Assembly: GCA_001600455.1 (NCBI GenBank)
Contig: BCKC01000012.1
Coordinates: forward strand, 434,001 to 498,000
Source of the DNA: Endocalyx cinctus
Taxonomy: Eukaryota; Ascomycota; Sordariomycetes; Amphisphaeriales; Apiosporaceae
Length of the DNA stretch: 64,000 nt
Direction: 5' to 3'
This document shows positions 1 to 10,833 of this stretch, piece by piece. Both the position numbers and the translations under genes were made by a program. The number at the start of each line of letters is the position of its first letter. Positions within the stretch are counted from its first letter, which is position 1. Under the pieces are notes generated by a model, which did no database searches, was not told where the DNA came from, and worked only from the letters and a program-made list of their open reading frames with translations.

Positions 1-205
1 CTTGATTGATTTTTCCAAGAACTGAAACTAGGTTATCTCGTAACAATTCATTCCGGCCCGCGGCTAGGTTGGCGTGGTTCCGGCGAAGCTGGTTCTGCCC
101 CGAATTGGCCTCTTCCAGCGATCGGCGGAGCAAACGAAGTTCTTCGATTGGGATGACGGTGCGCGGACTTCCGAGGAAACCCCTAGTTCGGCGCCAATGT
201 TCCAT
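1..205 (-). CDS. Partial coiled-coil ORF running off the left edge
   Basis: An open frame on the minus strand has a possible ATG at 205 (start MEHWRRTRG) and continues without a stop to base 1. It also stays open upstream to about 360, where a TGA occurs. The readable 68 residues include IPIEELRLLRRSLEEANSG followed by a leucine/asparagine-rich heptad-like stretch ending near VLGKINQ, which suggests a coiled coil. It does not resemble the DDE domain expected downstream of the neighbouring transposase N-terminus and lies in another frame. It could be the first exon of a host gene or part of another element. The family is not recognised, and the start is uncertain because the frame is open further upstream. 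Confidence 0.3.
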   Translation of the reverse strand, partial: MEHWRRTRGFLGSPRTVIPIEELRLLRRSLEEANSGQNQLRRNHANLAAGRNELLRDNLVSVLGKINQ

Positions 206-410
206 ATTCGTGATGATCTTGGGTTCTCCCTTGCGCGCCAACGGCAAATTTTCGGCGAGGTTGCCATAAGGCGGCGATATGGCGCGCGTGCAGCATTGCG
301 ACGGAAAGTGACTGGGAGGGGATGGTCCCAAATCAACCAGCCCATGCTCGCACCGTCAAGATGGAGGATCTTGTCTCGGAATTGGCCAAAGTCGAATATG
401 TAAATCAAGA

Positions 411-863
411 TCACATCACCGATGTAGAGTCGGTCGAGCTGTTGTTGACGGATCCGTTCCCGCGCGCTAGTTTTGGATCTTTGGCGTCCGATATACCAGT
501 ATGACGACGTATACCTTCATCTTTCAACCAATCGGAAATCGCACGTTCTGAAACCACATCGCCGCAAGCCGTACGCAAACCTCTTAAGGTAATGGAAGGG
601 TCAAAGGCAATACATCGTCTAATGCACTGTTTTATATACCGAGTGAATTTCGTCGGCCGACCAGAACGTGGTTGAGATTTGCCGTTGGTTTGATTCTGAT
701 AACGACGCGAAATTTGGTATACACTACCTGGCGAAATACCCTCTTGAATCGCCACCACACGCGCGGGCGTACCAGATAAATATGATGACGCAATTCTCGT
801 ACGCTTATTAGGGGAATACTCTGCTCTATTGGTCATTCGACGTGTAGGGGTTGAGGGAGCCAT
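411..863 (-). pseudogene. Tc1/mariner-like transposase, N-terminal helix-turn-helix fragment
   Basis: From the ATG at 863 the frame encodes about 150 residues with the layout of the N-terminal DNA-binding region of fungal Tc1-type transposases. A first HTH (YSPNKRTRIAS ... GISPGSVYQISRR) is followed by a basic linker (PRSGRPTKFT) and a second HTH-like segment (ITLRGLRTACG ... SERAISDWLKDEGI). The frame stops at 411, where the DDE catalytic domain should begin; no DDE motif or WPPxSPDLNPIE-type block was found in any frame down to base 1. The copy is therefore truncated or replaced at its 3' end and cannot be autonomous. No terminal inverted repeats were confidently identified. Confidence 0.6.
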
Positions 864-1306
864 CGTTGGAGAAGAAGTGTTGTTTTTGAAGTTCAACGCG
901 TTAAACGCGTGGAGGGGGGATTGTACGCCACTTTTATCCCCCCCCGCTGTATTCCGTAGATAAGGTCCAGTTTACAAGGGTTTAGGGTTCTCCAGGACCC
1001 CTATAAAAGCGAAACTACACTAAACTAGGTTTGAATAGTGGGCTACTGTACTATTTATACTATCTGACTATATGCGCGACCTACACTACAGTATTTAATC
1101 ACTACCTGTAGGGAGAGAGGCGCTTACAGTGGCACAACTATGATAAATGACAAAGTCTGTAGAAGCCTCGGTTGTTGGTGCATAGAAGAGTCTAGGGAAG
1201 TAAGTCGTCTTGACAGCTCTCGTTAAAGCTTCTAAATTCTATTGTTCTCGTAGAATTGAACGATGTCAAGTTTTAGAGCTTGAACTGCTTTGAGTTGCCC
1301 CAATTA
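864..1306. other. Intergenic, transposon-flanking DNA
   Basis: Lies between the transposase remnant and the 3' end of the SDR gene. It contains a short C-run near 940-948 and AT-rich sequence. No ORF, RNA gene or clear terminal repeat was recognised. Confidence 0.4.
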
Positions 1307-2422
1307 TCACCCTAAATGCAGGAATCGCGTCAGTATTTTTTTTCCCAATGAAATACGAAATAAATTATCACGTACAGTTCCAAGAATGGCTTGACCCTTT
1401 TCAAATTCTGTCGTATTTTTCTCGCCGAGCCATTGCGGCATCGTACGATTAATTCCTTCTTCTATATCGAACCCTCTGCCGCCCGTCATGAATATGGCCT
1501 TTCCGTGAATCGTTTCGTCCGCGAGACACTGCGCGATAATCTTCGCCACGTCCATCGGCGAGTTCATCGGCATCTTTTCCTCCTCCCATTTCTCTTTAAT
1601 ACCGCTCAGAAGCTGAGTGTCGGTAGCCCAGGGGCAGATCGTGTTGGTCCGAACGCCGTACGCGTCGGGGGCCCACGACTTGAGGGCGCGCGCGAACCCG
1701 AGCACCCCGTGCTTGGCGGCCGCGTAGGCGAAGAGTCCCGGCGCTTCGGTGAAGCCGGCGACGGACGATACCAGCACGATGGACTTGGAAAGTTCCGCGT
1801 TATTGGAAGATGCCGGGTTCTTGCTGGCGTTCATGTATGCAAGTGCAATCCTGGTGAAGAAAAGCACCCCTTCGAGATCGATAGAGACGATATTTCTCAT
1901 ATCGGTTGGTACCTGTCGCAGATGTCAGTCCTCTCTTCGCTTAATGACTGCATGAAATCATAATAGGTACAGACAGTCTTCACAGTATCCAAATTCAGCT
2001 CTCCAGGCTCGAGCCATCCTCTTGTCTCCGTCACGGCGGCACATGATACAGCTGCGTCGACTCTTCCACCATGTGTCCTGTAGGCGCCATCGAACAAGGC
2101 CAGTAGAGAGGAGTAGTCCCGTACATCCACTTTCTGAAAAGCAACGGTCCCGCCGGTCGAGTAGTCGCGTGCTCGTAAGTTCTGTTCCACCTGTAGACCT
2201 TTCTTCTCGTCCCAATCACCAAAGACTACATGAGCTCCTACGCTATACAGGAGCTCTACCGCAGATTCCCCTATGCCCTGAGCGCCGCCTAGGATAGGTA
2301 AGTATATGTACTTCGGCCCAGGACGATTATAATGGAACGGATCCGTAAACCACACCTGTTAAGACGACTACTTTCCCTTTGAGTGACTGAAGGGCAGCCT
2401 CCGAAAAAAAGACCTCCGCCAT
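1307..2422 (-). CDS. Short-chain dehydrogenase/reductase (SDR)
   Basis: NAD(P)-dependent oxidoreductase of the classical SDR type; the substrate cannot be told from the sequence. Three exons join exactly in frame: 2422-2356, 2288-1975 and 1912-1307, giving 328 residues. The first intron splits the cofactor-binding glycine motif, which becomes TGGAQGIG (residues 22-29) after splicing. A Ser pair in VSSVAG (about 176-177) and the catalytic YAAAK (Tyr190, Lys194) are intact. The C-terminal extension after the core (to IEEGINRTMPQWLG and beyond) resembles fungal SDRs related to 15-hydroxyprostaglandin dehydrogenase-like proteins, but that assignment is only inferred. The start at 2422 is the only ATG that places the MAEVFFSEAAL leader before the Rossmann strand. 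No broken residues are seen. Confidence 0.85.
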
Positions 2423-4923
2423 CGTGGATCAAGGATGATGAATCTAAAATGAAGCGAGCGGGCTAGGCAGAAAGTTCGAATTGTTTGAGATCACGTAGGA
2501 TTGGTTTCTTCGCTCGCATCAGTTCATTTTCACAGTTGCCCTTCTTGAAGGTCTCATACTCCGCACATTTGAACCTCTACTGAACAGTTGAGATGTACCC
2601 CATTCATTCACCGGTTCTCCCCACATATCTTTAGCTTGACGTAATGCGTGGCCGGCAGTTAAATCACGATCCCATTTTGGTTATCGACGCTGTGTTGTGG
2701 GGCTCTTCTCAACCAACTCCATCCCCAAATCGAGTCCAGTCGGCCTACCTATCTTATCTGATAGTTACAGGGCGAAGGTTAGTCATCGACCAAAAAGGGG
2801 TAATTAGTGTTCACCAACAAGATGTCTTGGCATTTTCAAATCTATGCTTATGGCTAACCTGGTTCTCATAGAATTAAGTATCAGACGTATGTAGAAAGAT
2901 ATTGACGATTATCATAGGTCTTTTATGTGATCCTATTATCTTCAGCCTTTTGCCTCGCCCCGATCTGTCCCAATACACCCCTAATTCTTGATTAAGTCGC
3001 TCTTATAGAGTATGAGGGCAAGACTACAAGTCCGTTATCATCGTGGAAAGGGGAAGTGGGCGGAAATGGTCTCGCTATATTGCGGTATTTCGTTTTTGAA
3101 GCTCTTATATAGTGACAACGTAGCAAGTCCTCAGGTCGTGGCTATCATCACCACTTCGCATTCTCAAGCTATCATTCGCTCTAAGAACTGTACTTCGTCT
3201 TCGTGTGAGGATGAACGGCTGGCTTTTGAGGAAATATATCATAAGAATAGCGACATGCTTAATATAGCCATGGCCAACTGTAAGGGAATAGGATACGTGG
3301 GGTGCAAGGTAGCGCAGTTACGTAAACCGACCTTAATAGTAAAGCCCAAGTATAATTTAAAAATCGAATAATTACTTTATTGATTCTGAACTTTTCTATC
3401 TCATCTATGAGGCGGGGGTTTTCCTTTTATGTAAACCGTTTGTATTCTACTTAAGCTGTTTACCCCGGGGGTAGTTGTAGGCAAGCCGCTAGTTAACTTT
3501 TTGTGAATGAGTATCCCCGATGCTAAGTTACTTTTTTGCCGTTGGTGGCATCGCCACCGGGTTTCGTTCTTTATTATATTCATGTATATTTATGGCAAAA
3601 AGGCAATAAGATTTGCTACTCGGCGTATGATCAACAGATATCAAAACCGTATGTCTTCTGGCACATGCTACATAGTAAATGATCAATAAATAAAGGCGTT
3701 TAGTCATGTTCTATTGTATTTAAGGGGTCACGAACTCTGAAACGTTTAATGATAAAATTTTAGTCACCCTGATCTGGAATTGAATTGATTTGAGAGTTCT
3801 AAAAGTACCTTTAGTGGGAGGAGCCGATTTTCTGGGTTTCCTCAAATGTGGCTGTGCCGACCGTCCATTGTACCCCTTGCTTCTTTGAAAGAGACTACAA
3901 GAACTTCGCATGCAGTACAGTTTATCTATACTATGAAAGTCGGTAGTCATTATGCACCTGTGAATGGTGGGTTTCTAAAAGAAGGCGTTTTGTATCGAGA
4001 GCCACAATGCGGGGGATAGTATAAGCAATGTTACGGAGGGTTACACAACATTGACGTCGTCAAGGATATCCAAACGCACCTCTTATGACAGCCATGTTTG
4101 TTGCAACCACTTTGCCCAATCTAGTGTTAGGGGATAATTCATATAATACTTTACAGTCCACTACTTCGATCACTCCTGTACCTCGGGATAATTACAGTAT
4201 ATTATTTAGATACTTCAGATTCCCCAACCGTCTAAACCCCCTTCTGGACCGTATTATCGGATACAGTAGCTTGTAAGAAGCCTCTGCTGATATTTAAATG
4301 TCTAAAGCAACTAGCTTTCAAGTATGGGATATCTATAGAAGTAGGATAGGAATACAGAAAATTTGTTCTTATTCCTGTTTATCCTAAGAAACTTCTTAAT
4401 TACCCGTTCACCCCAAAGTAGTCGAAAAGTCCCTAAAAGAAAAGGAAACAAAAGGAGTAGAACGGGAAGGTTGCATATCAAGTATGATCGGAAGGCTGAG
4501 ACTACTCTTGGGGAGTAATTAGAACTAGTTAAATTTTCAGACGATCAAGAGTCACAGTAATAACGGAAAGGGGGTGTGATAGTATTTTACTAGATAAAGA
4601 GCTGTTATGAAGTATGAATTGTGATTTATCATTTGATTTTCCAGTGATTCATAATTACACCATTATTCAGAGACTTCTTCCGTTGCGTATGATTGAGAAA
4701 GACTTGCATAAAAAGCGTCGAAAATCCTTCTACTAAGTTAGAATAATTACCTCTCTTTTTCCTCCTCTATTATTACTTTTGCAGAAATTGCATGGCACTA
4801 TACCCAAGACAGTTATTTGTTCAGCAGAAACAGTAAATAACTATTCCCTTCACTCGTGCTACCTCTATTATCATTATTTACACTACATCATACTCTCTGC
4901 TACTTCAGTTCAGTTGAGTCGCG
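2423..4923. other. Long intergenic stretch without recognisable genes
   Basis: About 2.5 kb, AT-rich. Several ORFs of 60-119 codons are present (for example 3012-3371 on +), but their composition looks random and none has a recognisable motif, signal peptide or convincing intron structure. Confidence 0.4.
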
Positions 4924-5804
4924 ATGGAAGGTTCCGACCCTAGCTATGAACCTACCAACGATTACGAGGTTCGTATGAACATTGATGATAACCTCCAAAG
5001 TAAGTGATTAGAATCCCGCCAATGCCAATAACTAACCTCAAATAAAATCTCATTGATCCAAGATGACATTGTCTACTTTCACAATAAAAAAAGAGGAGCA
5101 AAAGAAAATATCCGGAAGACCGAGGACCTCTACGACGTAATGAAGAGAGAACTGGATGTTTTGGCTCTGTGTGTGAGGGAAGCTCGGGATGGCGTGAATG
5201 AGTTACAGCGGGCTCATGAACGCTTAGAGAACGAACATCCAACGCATTATACTGGCGGCTTGAGAGAAGGATGCATCGGCGAAGTCAGAAAACTTGATGA
5301 AGAGTTGAATAATATTATTAATGAGAGTGCCGGAAGATTAGAGCATGCACTTAATGATATCGCATTAAATGGAACAGAACCGTTCCCATTGAGCGAAGCT
5401 TGTCTAGTGTTTCGTATGAAATAAATTATGGATGTAATAGTCGAGAGTATTAATATGGAAATATAAAATAAAGAAAATTACATGGACGACTTTCTCAATG
5501 TTTCAAAGAATAATACGATAAGACTAGTTTTCAAATGGTGTGTGGAAAGCAAAATCATGTTCCACCACAGCTAAACATGCTTCCTCCTGGTTTTGAAACA
5601 TGCTTAACCATGTTATCAAAATGTCACCAACACCTGTATCGGGTAATTTTTTTTTGTCTATACAATACCAATCTGTCCCCGCAGTTGTTCAAGAATCCTG
5701 ATCTCTTACAGCAGGACGAGTTCTTGGAGACACAAGAAATGACGTCTTCATTACTTCTTCAGCGTATTTACGGGGCGCTGACCAGTCAAAAATTATCCAT
5801 TTAA
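4924..5804 (+). CDS. Small coiled-coil protein, spliced (hypothetical)
   Basis: The family is not recognised. Exon 1 is 4924-4999 (MEGSDPSYEP...). A GTAAGT intron ends at 5062 and exon 2 restarts at 5063 in phase, encoding a charged helical region (IRKTEDLYDVMKREL, DGVNELQRAHERLENEH, EVRKLDEELNNIINESAG) typical of a coiled coil. The simplest model stops at 5424 (145 aa). An alternative removes a second intron (5407-5522) and possibly a third of 42 nt (5643-5684); it stays in phase and adds a protein-like tail (HLYRLFKNPDLLQQDEFLE) ending at 5804, total about 219 aa. The second donor (GTGTTT) is poor, so the 3' end is uncertain. No catalytic motif is visible. Confidence 0.5.
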
Positions 5805-6283
5805 TTACACATAATATTAATGGTGGGAATAGTTAATTTAAGCAGAAACTTTCATAGTATTTGACTGTGCGTAAGGCTGAATAGTTACTACTAATTTTTT
5901 CCAAAAGCCAGAGACGTCCATCAACCAGCAACAACTGTCGAACAAAAAGAAAAGAACGAGTGACGATCCCAACACGTTGCTTTCACATTTCTCCTTGGTG
6001 CTCGTTACTTGCACGCTCATTTCCATATTACCCAATCTCAACAGCAGTATAAAGAAGAACAGAAAATGAGCAGCAGATAGCTTCCCATTTCCTATCTCTC
6101 CTTCACCCTGCAACACATTATAATATCTTTCCAATAACCCTGTGAAATACTGATAGCGGCGATTTTCGAACCTTTCTGAATTGTCTAATGTCGGCTCTCG
6201 GTGAAAAGGAGCGGCAACCGAGAGAGATAGGTCGTTGGCGGGAGCTATCACTTCCCTGAGGGCCCATGGGCGCGTACTTGCGC
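5805..6283. other. Intergenic, hydrophobin 3' flank
   Basis: 3' flanking sequence of the hydrophobin gene. A minus-strand ORF crosses it (5838-6368), but it overlaps hydrophobin exon 3 in another frame and has no coding character. Confidence 0.4.
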
Positions 6284-6796
6284 TTAACCGACAACACCGA
6301 CGGGGGTCTCGCAAAGGACGGCCTGTCCGAGCTGTTTGATGAAAATAATATGTTAGTTCATGTATCATGGTAGGGGGGCGCCGCGCTTATCTCTTCGGCG
6401 AAAAGGAAAAAGTACTTACGACGGGGAGAGCACAGCAGCGGGCGCGCTGGCCACCCGCGGCGCAGATGGACTCGAAGTCAGAAGCGCTGGTGGGGGTCTT
6501 GGTAACTACAAGTAGTAAGAGATATAATTGTCAGCGATAGAAAGGGGAAAAAAATAAGGAGTGATTTGTCTGAAGGGGGAGAGGGTTCTCTTACCGGTAG
6601 CGCAGTCGAGGTCAGCGACGCCGAGGACATCGGTGGCACAGCAGTCGGGGTTGGAGTAGACGGTAGAAGTGCAAGGCACGTAGGTGCTGCCGCCGCTGCC
6701 ACCGCTGCCACCGTCACCACCGCCGTTGCGGACGTTAAGGGGGTTGGCAAAGGCGGCGGTGGCCATGAGAGTGACGAAGATAGCGGTGAACTGCAT
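6284..6796 (-). CDS. Class II hydrophobin
   Basis: Small secreted amphipathic protein that self-assembles at air-water or wall interfaces of hyphae and conidia. Three exons (6796-6595, 6505-6420, 6331-6284) give 111 residues. Residues 1-17 form a signal peptide (MQFTAIFVTLMATAAFA). A glycine/serine-rich spacer (GGGDGGSGGSGGS) precedes the mature core. The eight cysteines show C-x9-CC-x11-C-x16-C-x8-CC-x10-C, the class II spacing. Conserved blocks YSNPDCCATDVLGVADLDC, SDFESICA and RARCCALPVLGQ are all present. Both introns are at the positions usual for this family, and the first acceptor (TTGTAG) was chosen because it keeps the frame. The gene stands alone, with long noncoding DNA on its 5' side. 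Confidence 0.97.
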
Positions 6797-9700
6797 TTTG
6801 ATTGTTGGTTTGGTTTCTTTAAAGAACTGAAAAGGTTCGAAGAAAGTGAATGTGATATTAGTGAAGGTAGAAAGTGAGAGTGTTTGGGATCTTTGTTATT
6901 GCTGCTGTGGATGCTGCTGATGAGGAAAGAAGTTTTTGTCGACAGGAAGAGGGATGGAAGCTGGATATTTATATTCGAAAAGTGAATCTTCTTTCGCGCC
7001 CAATCCTCACCATGATCCTATTCTCATTGAGGACCTTGCCAAAGTCTTGACAAAAGTTCTAATTTCCTCTAACCTCTGCTCAGCTGTGGAGGGGATAGTG
7101 ACTCGCGATCCTTGATCTTCCAACTACCTCAATGTAACATCCCGGTAGTCGTGAATGAGCAATGAGAGCTTTGGATGGACAACAAGACGACCCTAGTAAC
7201 CACTCGTAAACTGTAATCATCGAACTTTCCAGTGTCCATCTTGGGAAACGATCGCCGATGAGCTGGAGTTTTCTCCTTGATTTTGATCCATAACTTGATT
7301 TTTTTACATGCCATGTCAGATCTTGAGATGTGGCACACGCCGCCCTGTATCTCAGTATGGGAACGATTGACGACGAGTAGGGGGGGTCCAAAAGAGAAAT
7401 TTTGCTTAGACAGCTCTCAAGATGCATATTTTACATTTCACTTCTTCCACATATGGAGAAAATAAAGACCGCCTCGATTGGTTGATTGCTTGGGACACTA
7501 TCGAAACTGCACCCAAACAATGCTAGCAGCCGCTGAACCTCATCGCGGTGGGCTGAAAGGGGGCATGTAATAAGATGAATGACGTCGAAGGCTTAGAGAA
7601 TCTGATCCTTAAGGTAGTATCAGATGCCGCCTAAGATTTGATGAGAGATTAGTTACATGCAATGTGAAGTCTGCAAGCCCAAGATGTCTTCATCAGACTG
7701 CTGGGCTACAAGAACCTATGGTGCCATGCGTAAGTACACCCCCCCATGACCATCTGCAAATTGGTCAAGCCACAATATGCAACCATGGCAAGCAGACTAA
7801 TTAGCATACGATGCGTGCTCGCCCTACCACGTTTGCCACCTGGACCACATAGATGGAGTAATTCAGTCAGCAGCTAGTCCTCAACCTGGATCTCTATGGA
7901 TTCTCTGAGGCTGAACGGTTCTGTACCTAAGCATGCCGCCACTAACGCTGTTTTCTTTTTTAAGATAAACATCTTGCCGATCGGTCATGACACGTCTCAG
8001 GGGTCGACAAGATGATTAAGGCAGAAGACGGATGATCGCGCGGTTTGACGTCGTGCCGAGAATCGATTGGGGCGATTAAAAAAAAAAAAACATCATAATC
8101 TAGACGGCTAAATTCTCCGGTGCAATCGAGATATCAAAATAATACGATATAGCTCAATACTATCCCCGGCGCAATCTTAACCGTCACGGGAGGAAAGAAG
8201 TCATAATACTAAGGCTATTGCATAGTAGGAAGTCAGACAGTTACACTAATGAGGTAAGTAAGCAGGTAGGGATACAAGGGGTAAACAGGGGAGCACGGAG
8301 GGATCAGGAATGATTGGAGGAATAGAAGCCATATACCTGGACAAAACTGGTAAGCTTATCCGTCGTTTAGTGCTTCCGGGCATGGGTTTACCACCAGGCA
8401 AGTCATCCGTGTGGCTTGAAGAACTCTTCTTGAGGACACGAAGGTACACAGTGGCTCACCGAGATGTTGGGTAGAGCAACGAACACCAGTGAATTGAAGG
8501 ATCAATGATACAGGGGTCTTATGTATGTGTCATGGTATGATCATGTAAGACGTAGGGGGGATGTTTATAATACAAGTAACAACTCATACATTAAGTACTT
8601 ACTTTAGGTTTCTTTTTGTTTCCCCGCATATGCCGTTCCTTCCGAATATCTTGTCACATATACACGTTACCAGACTTTACGATTACACGAGTACCAACGG
8701 ATTCGAAACCATGGTTCCCTCCTTGTCTTAGTACCGACGGGAGGGACGGCTAGGTAGAAAAGTTTATTAGGAAATAAAATTTGGAGTATTAAAAAAATAA
8801 TTTAATAAATGACGACGACGACAACGACGATGATATAATCTCACGTGCAACGTTTAAACACAATTTTCGTTTATGCGTGTTGTGCGAGCACAGGTGGTAC
8901 GTTCGTCTCACCGCAACCAGCCTGCAGAATCGAGACTCGAACCATTTGTCCGAAGAAATTATATTGACAATGGCTCCATGACGACAAGCTACTTAAGCTA
9001 ATGACTGGATCAAGTTCTCCAGGCATTAACCTTGTTGTCGCCGTTTCTCTGTATACAAGGGTAACCGCTTTTACCTAAAATCTGGACTTCAAACGCTCCG
9101 GCAATGGTCGGTTTCACTCGGCCGAGCATGGAGACTATGAGCTGTATCGCCAGGTGGGCAGATCAATCCGTCAATCCGTCAAATCCTTACAATTACTTAT
9201 GCCTGATGTTCTAATCAATACTGAGAATTGGAACATAAATGGACTTACTATGTATTAAGTAGACGAGAAAGAAATTTTCTAAATTGTATGAGTTATGACT
9301 CTTATTGGCTAGTTTGTCTAAGTACAAAAAACGGTAGTTTTGATAATAAGGCGATATCATGTTACCAAGGATCTACCGAGGGACGCCATACCCCTGTATA
9401 TCTCGATTGACAGCCCCTTTTCCCTGTAAATAGTAAAATGTCAAGAGAGTTAATAAGGGAACGGAGACCCAAATAACCCCACAACCCTTGTTGAAGTAAT
9501 AGTACACACTATATACCACACAGTAAGTGTGCTTATAATACCTGACTGAAGAACGGCGAACGGGGGCGGGAAAAAAAGAAAAGAAAACCCAGTCCGGATA
9601 GCTACTTACCCGACGAGACGCATCCGAAGTGGGTGGAGCATTTTAATCTAACAATAGAAAAAAAAAATAACCACAGGACATGCTGAAAACTTTTCACCAC

Positions 9701-10833
9701 ACCACTTATCAAATAATAACTTCTCTTTTATCTTTCTACTGTGGGAAGATCTTCTTGGTAATAACGCGGAAGTCTCTACTTATTTCCGTTTGAAACCCCA
9801 CAACGCAGTGTATAAATATCCCCGTCACCTATTTCGACAATTAAATGTTGCTCTTTCGGTCAGCGAGTCGCCTCTGACCTCTAATTATTGAATATCAGAC
9901 AACCAATAATAGTGTATGAGAGGTAAACAATATGAGATGAAAAGTCTTACGCTGCAAGATCTTACGTTATGAAAATATTTGAGAATTAAAATAAATCTGG
10001 GGAAAAATGGTGAGGGTGCCATTGGGAATCTTGGCCCCTCTTTCCCCGATCCCTTGTCGATAGATGCGTTTTCTTGGCGATCGTAAAATACGACCTCCTA
10101 CTCAAGTCAGGCGCTTCGGTCTGTACCGTCCGGAGAGGTTATATATTCTTTTAGGTATTGAAACCTTGGCCTGCCATCCTAACATTTGCCACCTTGTTCT
10201 TGAGGTGAGAGATCGGAGCAAAGGTCGGTTTTCAGCATAGTACAGTAGCCTAGCCGCGAATACAAGGGCGAGGCGATATTTAATGAGATCATCAGCTCCG
10301 CAGCTCCGGTACAGATAATCCATAAGCCTAATTAAACATTAATTGTACAAGCTAGGGGATGATGAGCCGATGCAACGTTAAGTATTATGTACAACAGTGC
10401 TGGCTGGCCACATTGCCATCCTGCATATGTGCCCCTTCTCCAGCTCATGTATTGCTAAAACTTTTCACTAATCCTTACTAATTGTCAACCAGTTAGGATA
10501 TGCGTATCAGTTATATTTCCACACACACCTAGTTTGGCAAGGGTAACACGAACGATCACCAGTTCAGTGTTTAAGGGGATAACCTAGTATATTATGGATT
10601 CCCAAGAACCCGGAGGAAGCACATGGAGAAAGTCGGAGGCAAAAGAAAAGAAAGAGGGTAAAAAATATTACATGATATGCGCAATTCGATGATGATGTAT
10701 GCGCAATAACCAAACTTCTTTGCTTCTTTTTTTTCTAAAATTGCCAATACGAATCCCCAATAGATGAACTGCATATCTGTGCGTGCGTTCACGGTTGGTT
10801 GCATTTGGAGCCGGGTACACCACTTTTCGCGCT
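6797..10833. other. 4-kb gene-free region
   Basis: The first ~250 bases are the probable hydrophobin promoter and 5' UTR. The rest is AT-rich, with no ORF of convincing composition on either strand. A short trinucleotide (acg/gat)-type run lies near 8812-8835 and an A-run near 8079. No tRNA, rRNA or transposase homology was recognised. A B-box-like GGTTCGAGTC occurs on the minus strand near 8925 but cannot be folded into a tRNA. Confidence 0.4.

Noticed and set aside
3012..3371. 119-codon plus-strand ORF
   Set aside because: Random-like composition, no motif, no intron signals and no helical or hydrophobic pattern.
5838..6368. 176-codon minus-strand ORF downstream of the hydrophobin
   Set aside because: Overlaps the hydrophobin's last exon and intron in another frame; its apparent hydrophobic stretches come from AT-rich 3' flank.
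8900..8960. GGTTCGAGTC B-box-like motif on the minus strand
   Set aside because: The flanks do not form T-arm, acceptor or anticodon stems, so no tRNA can be supported.
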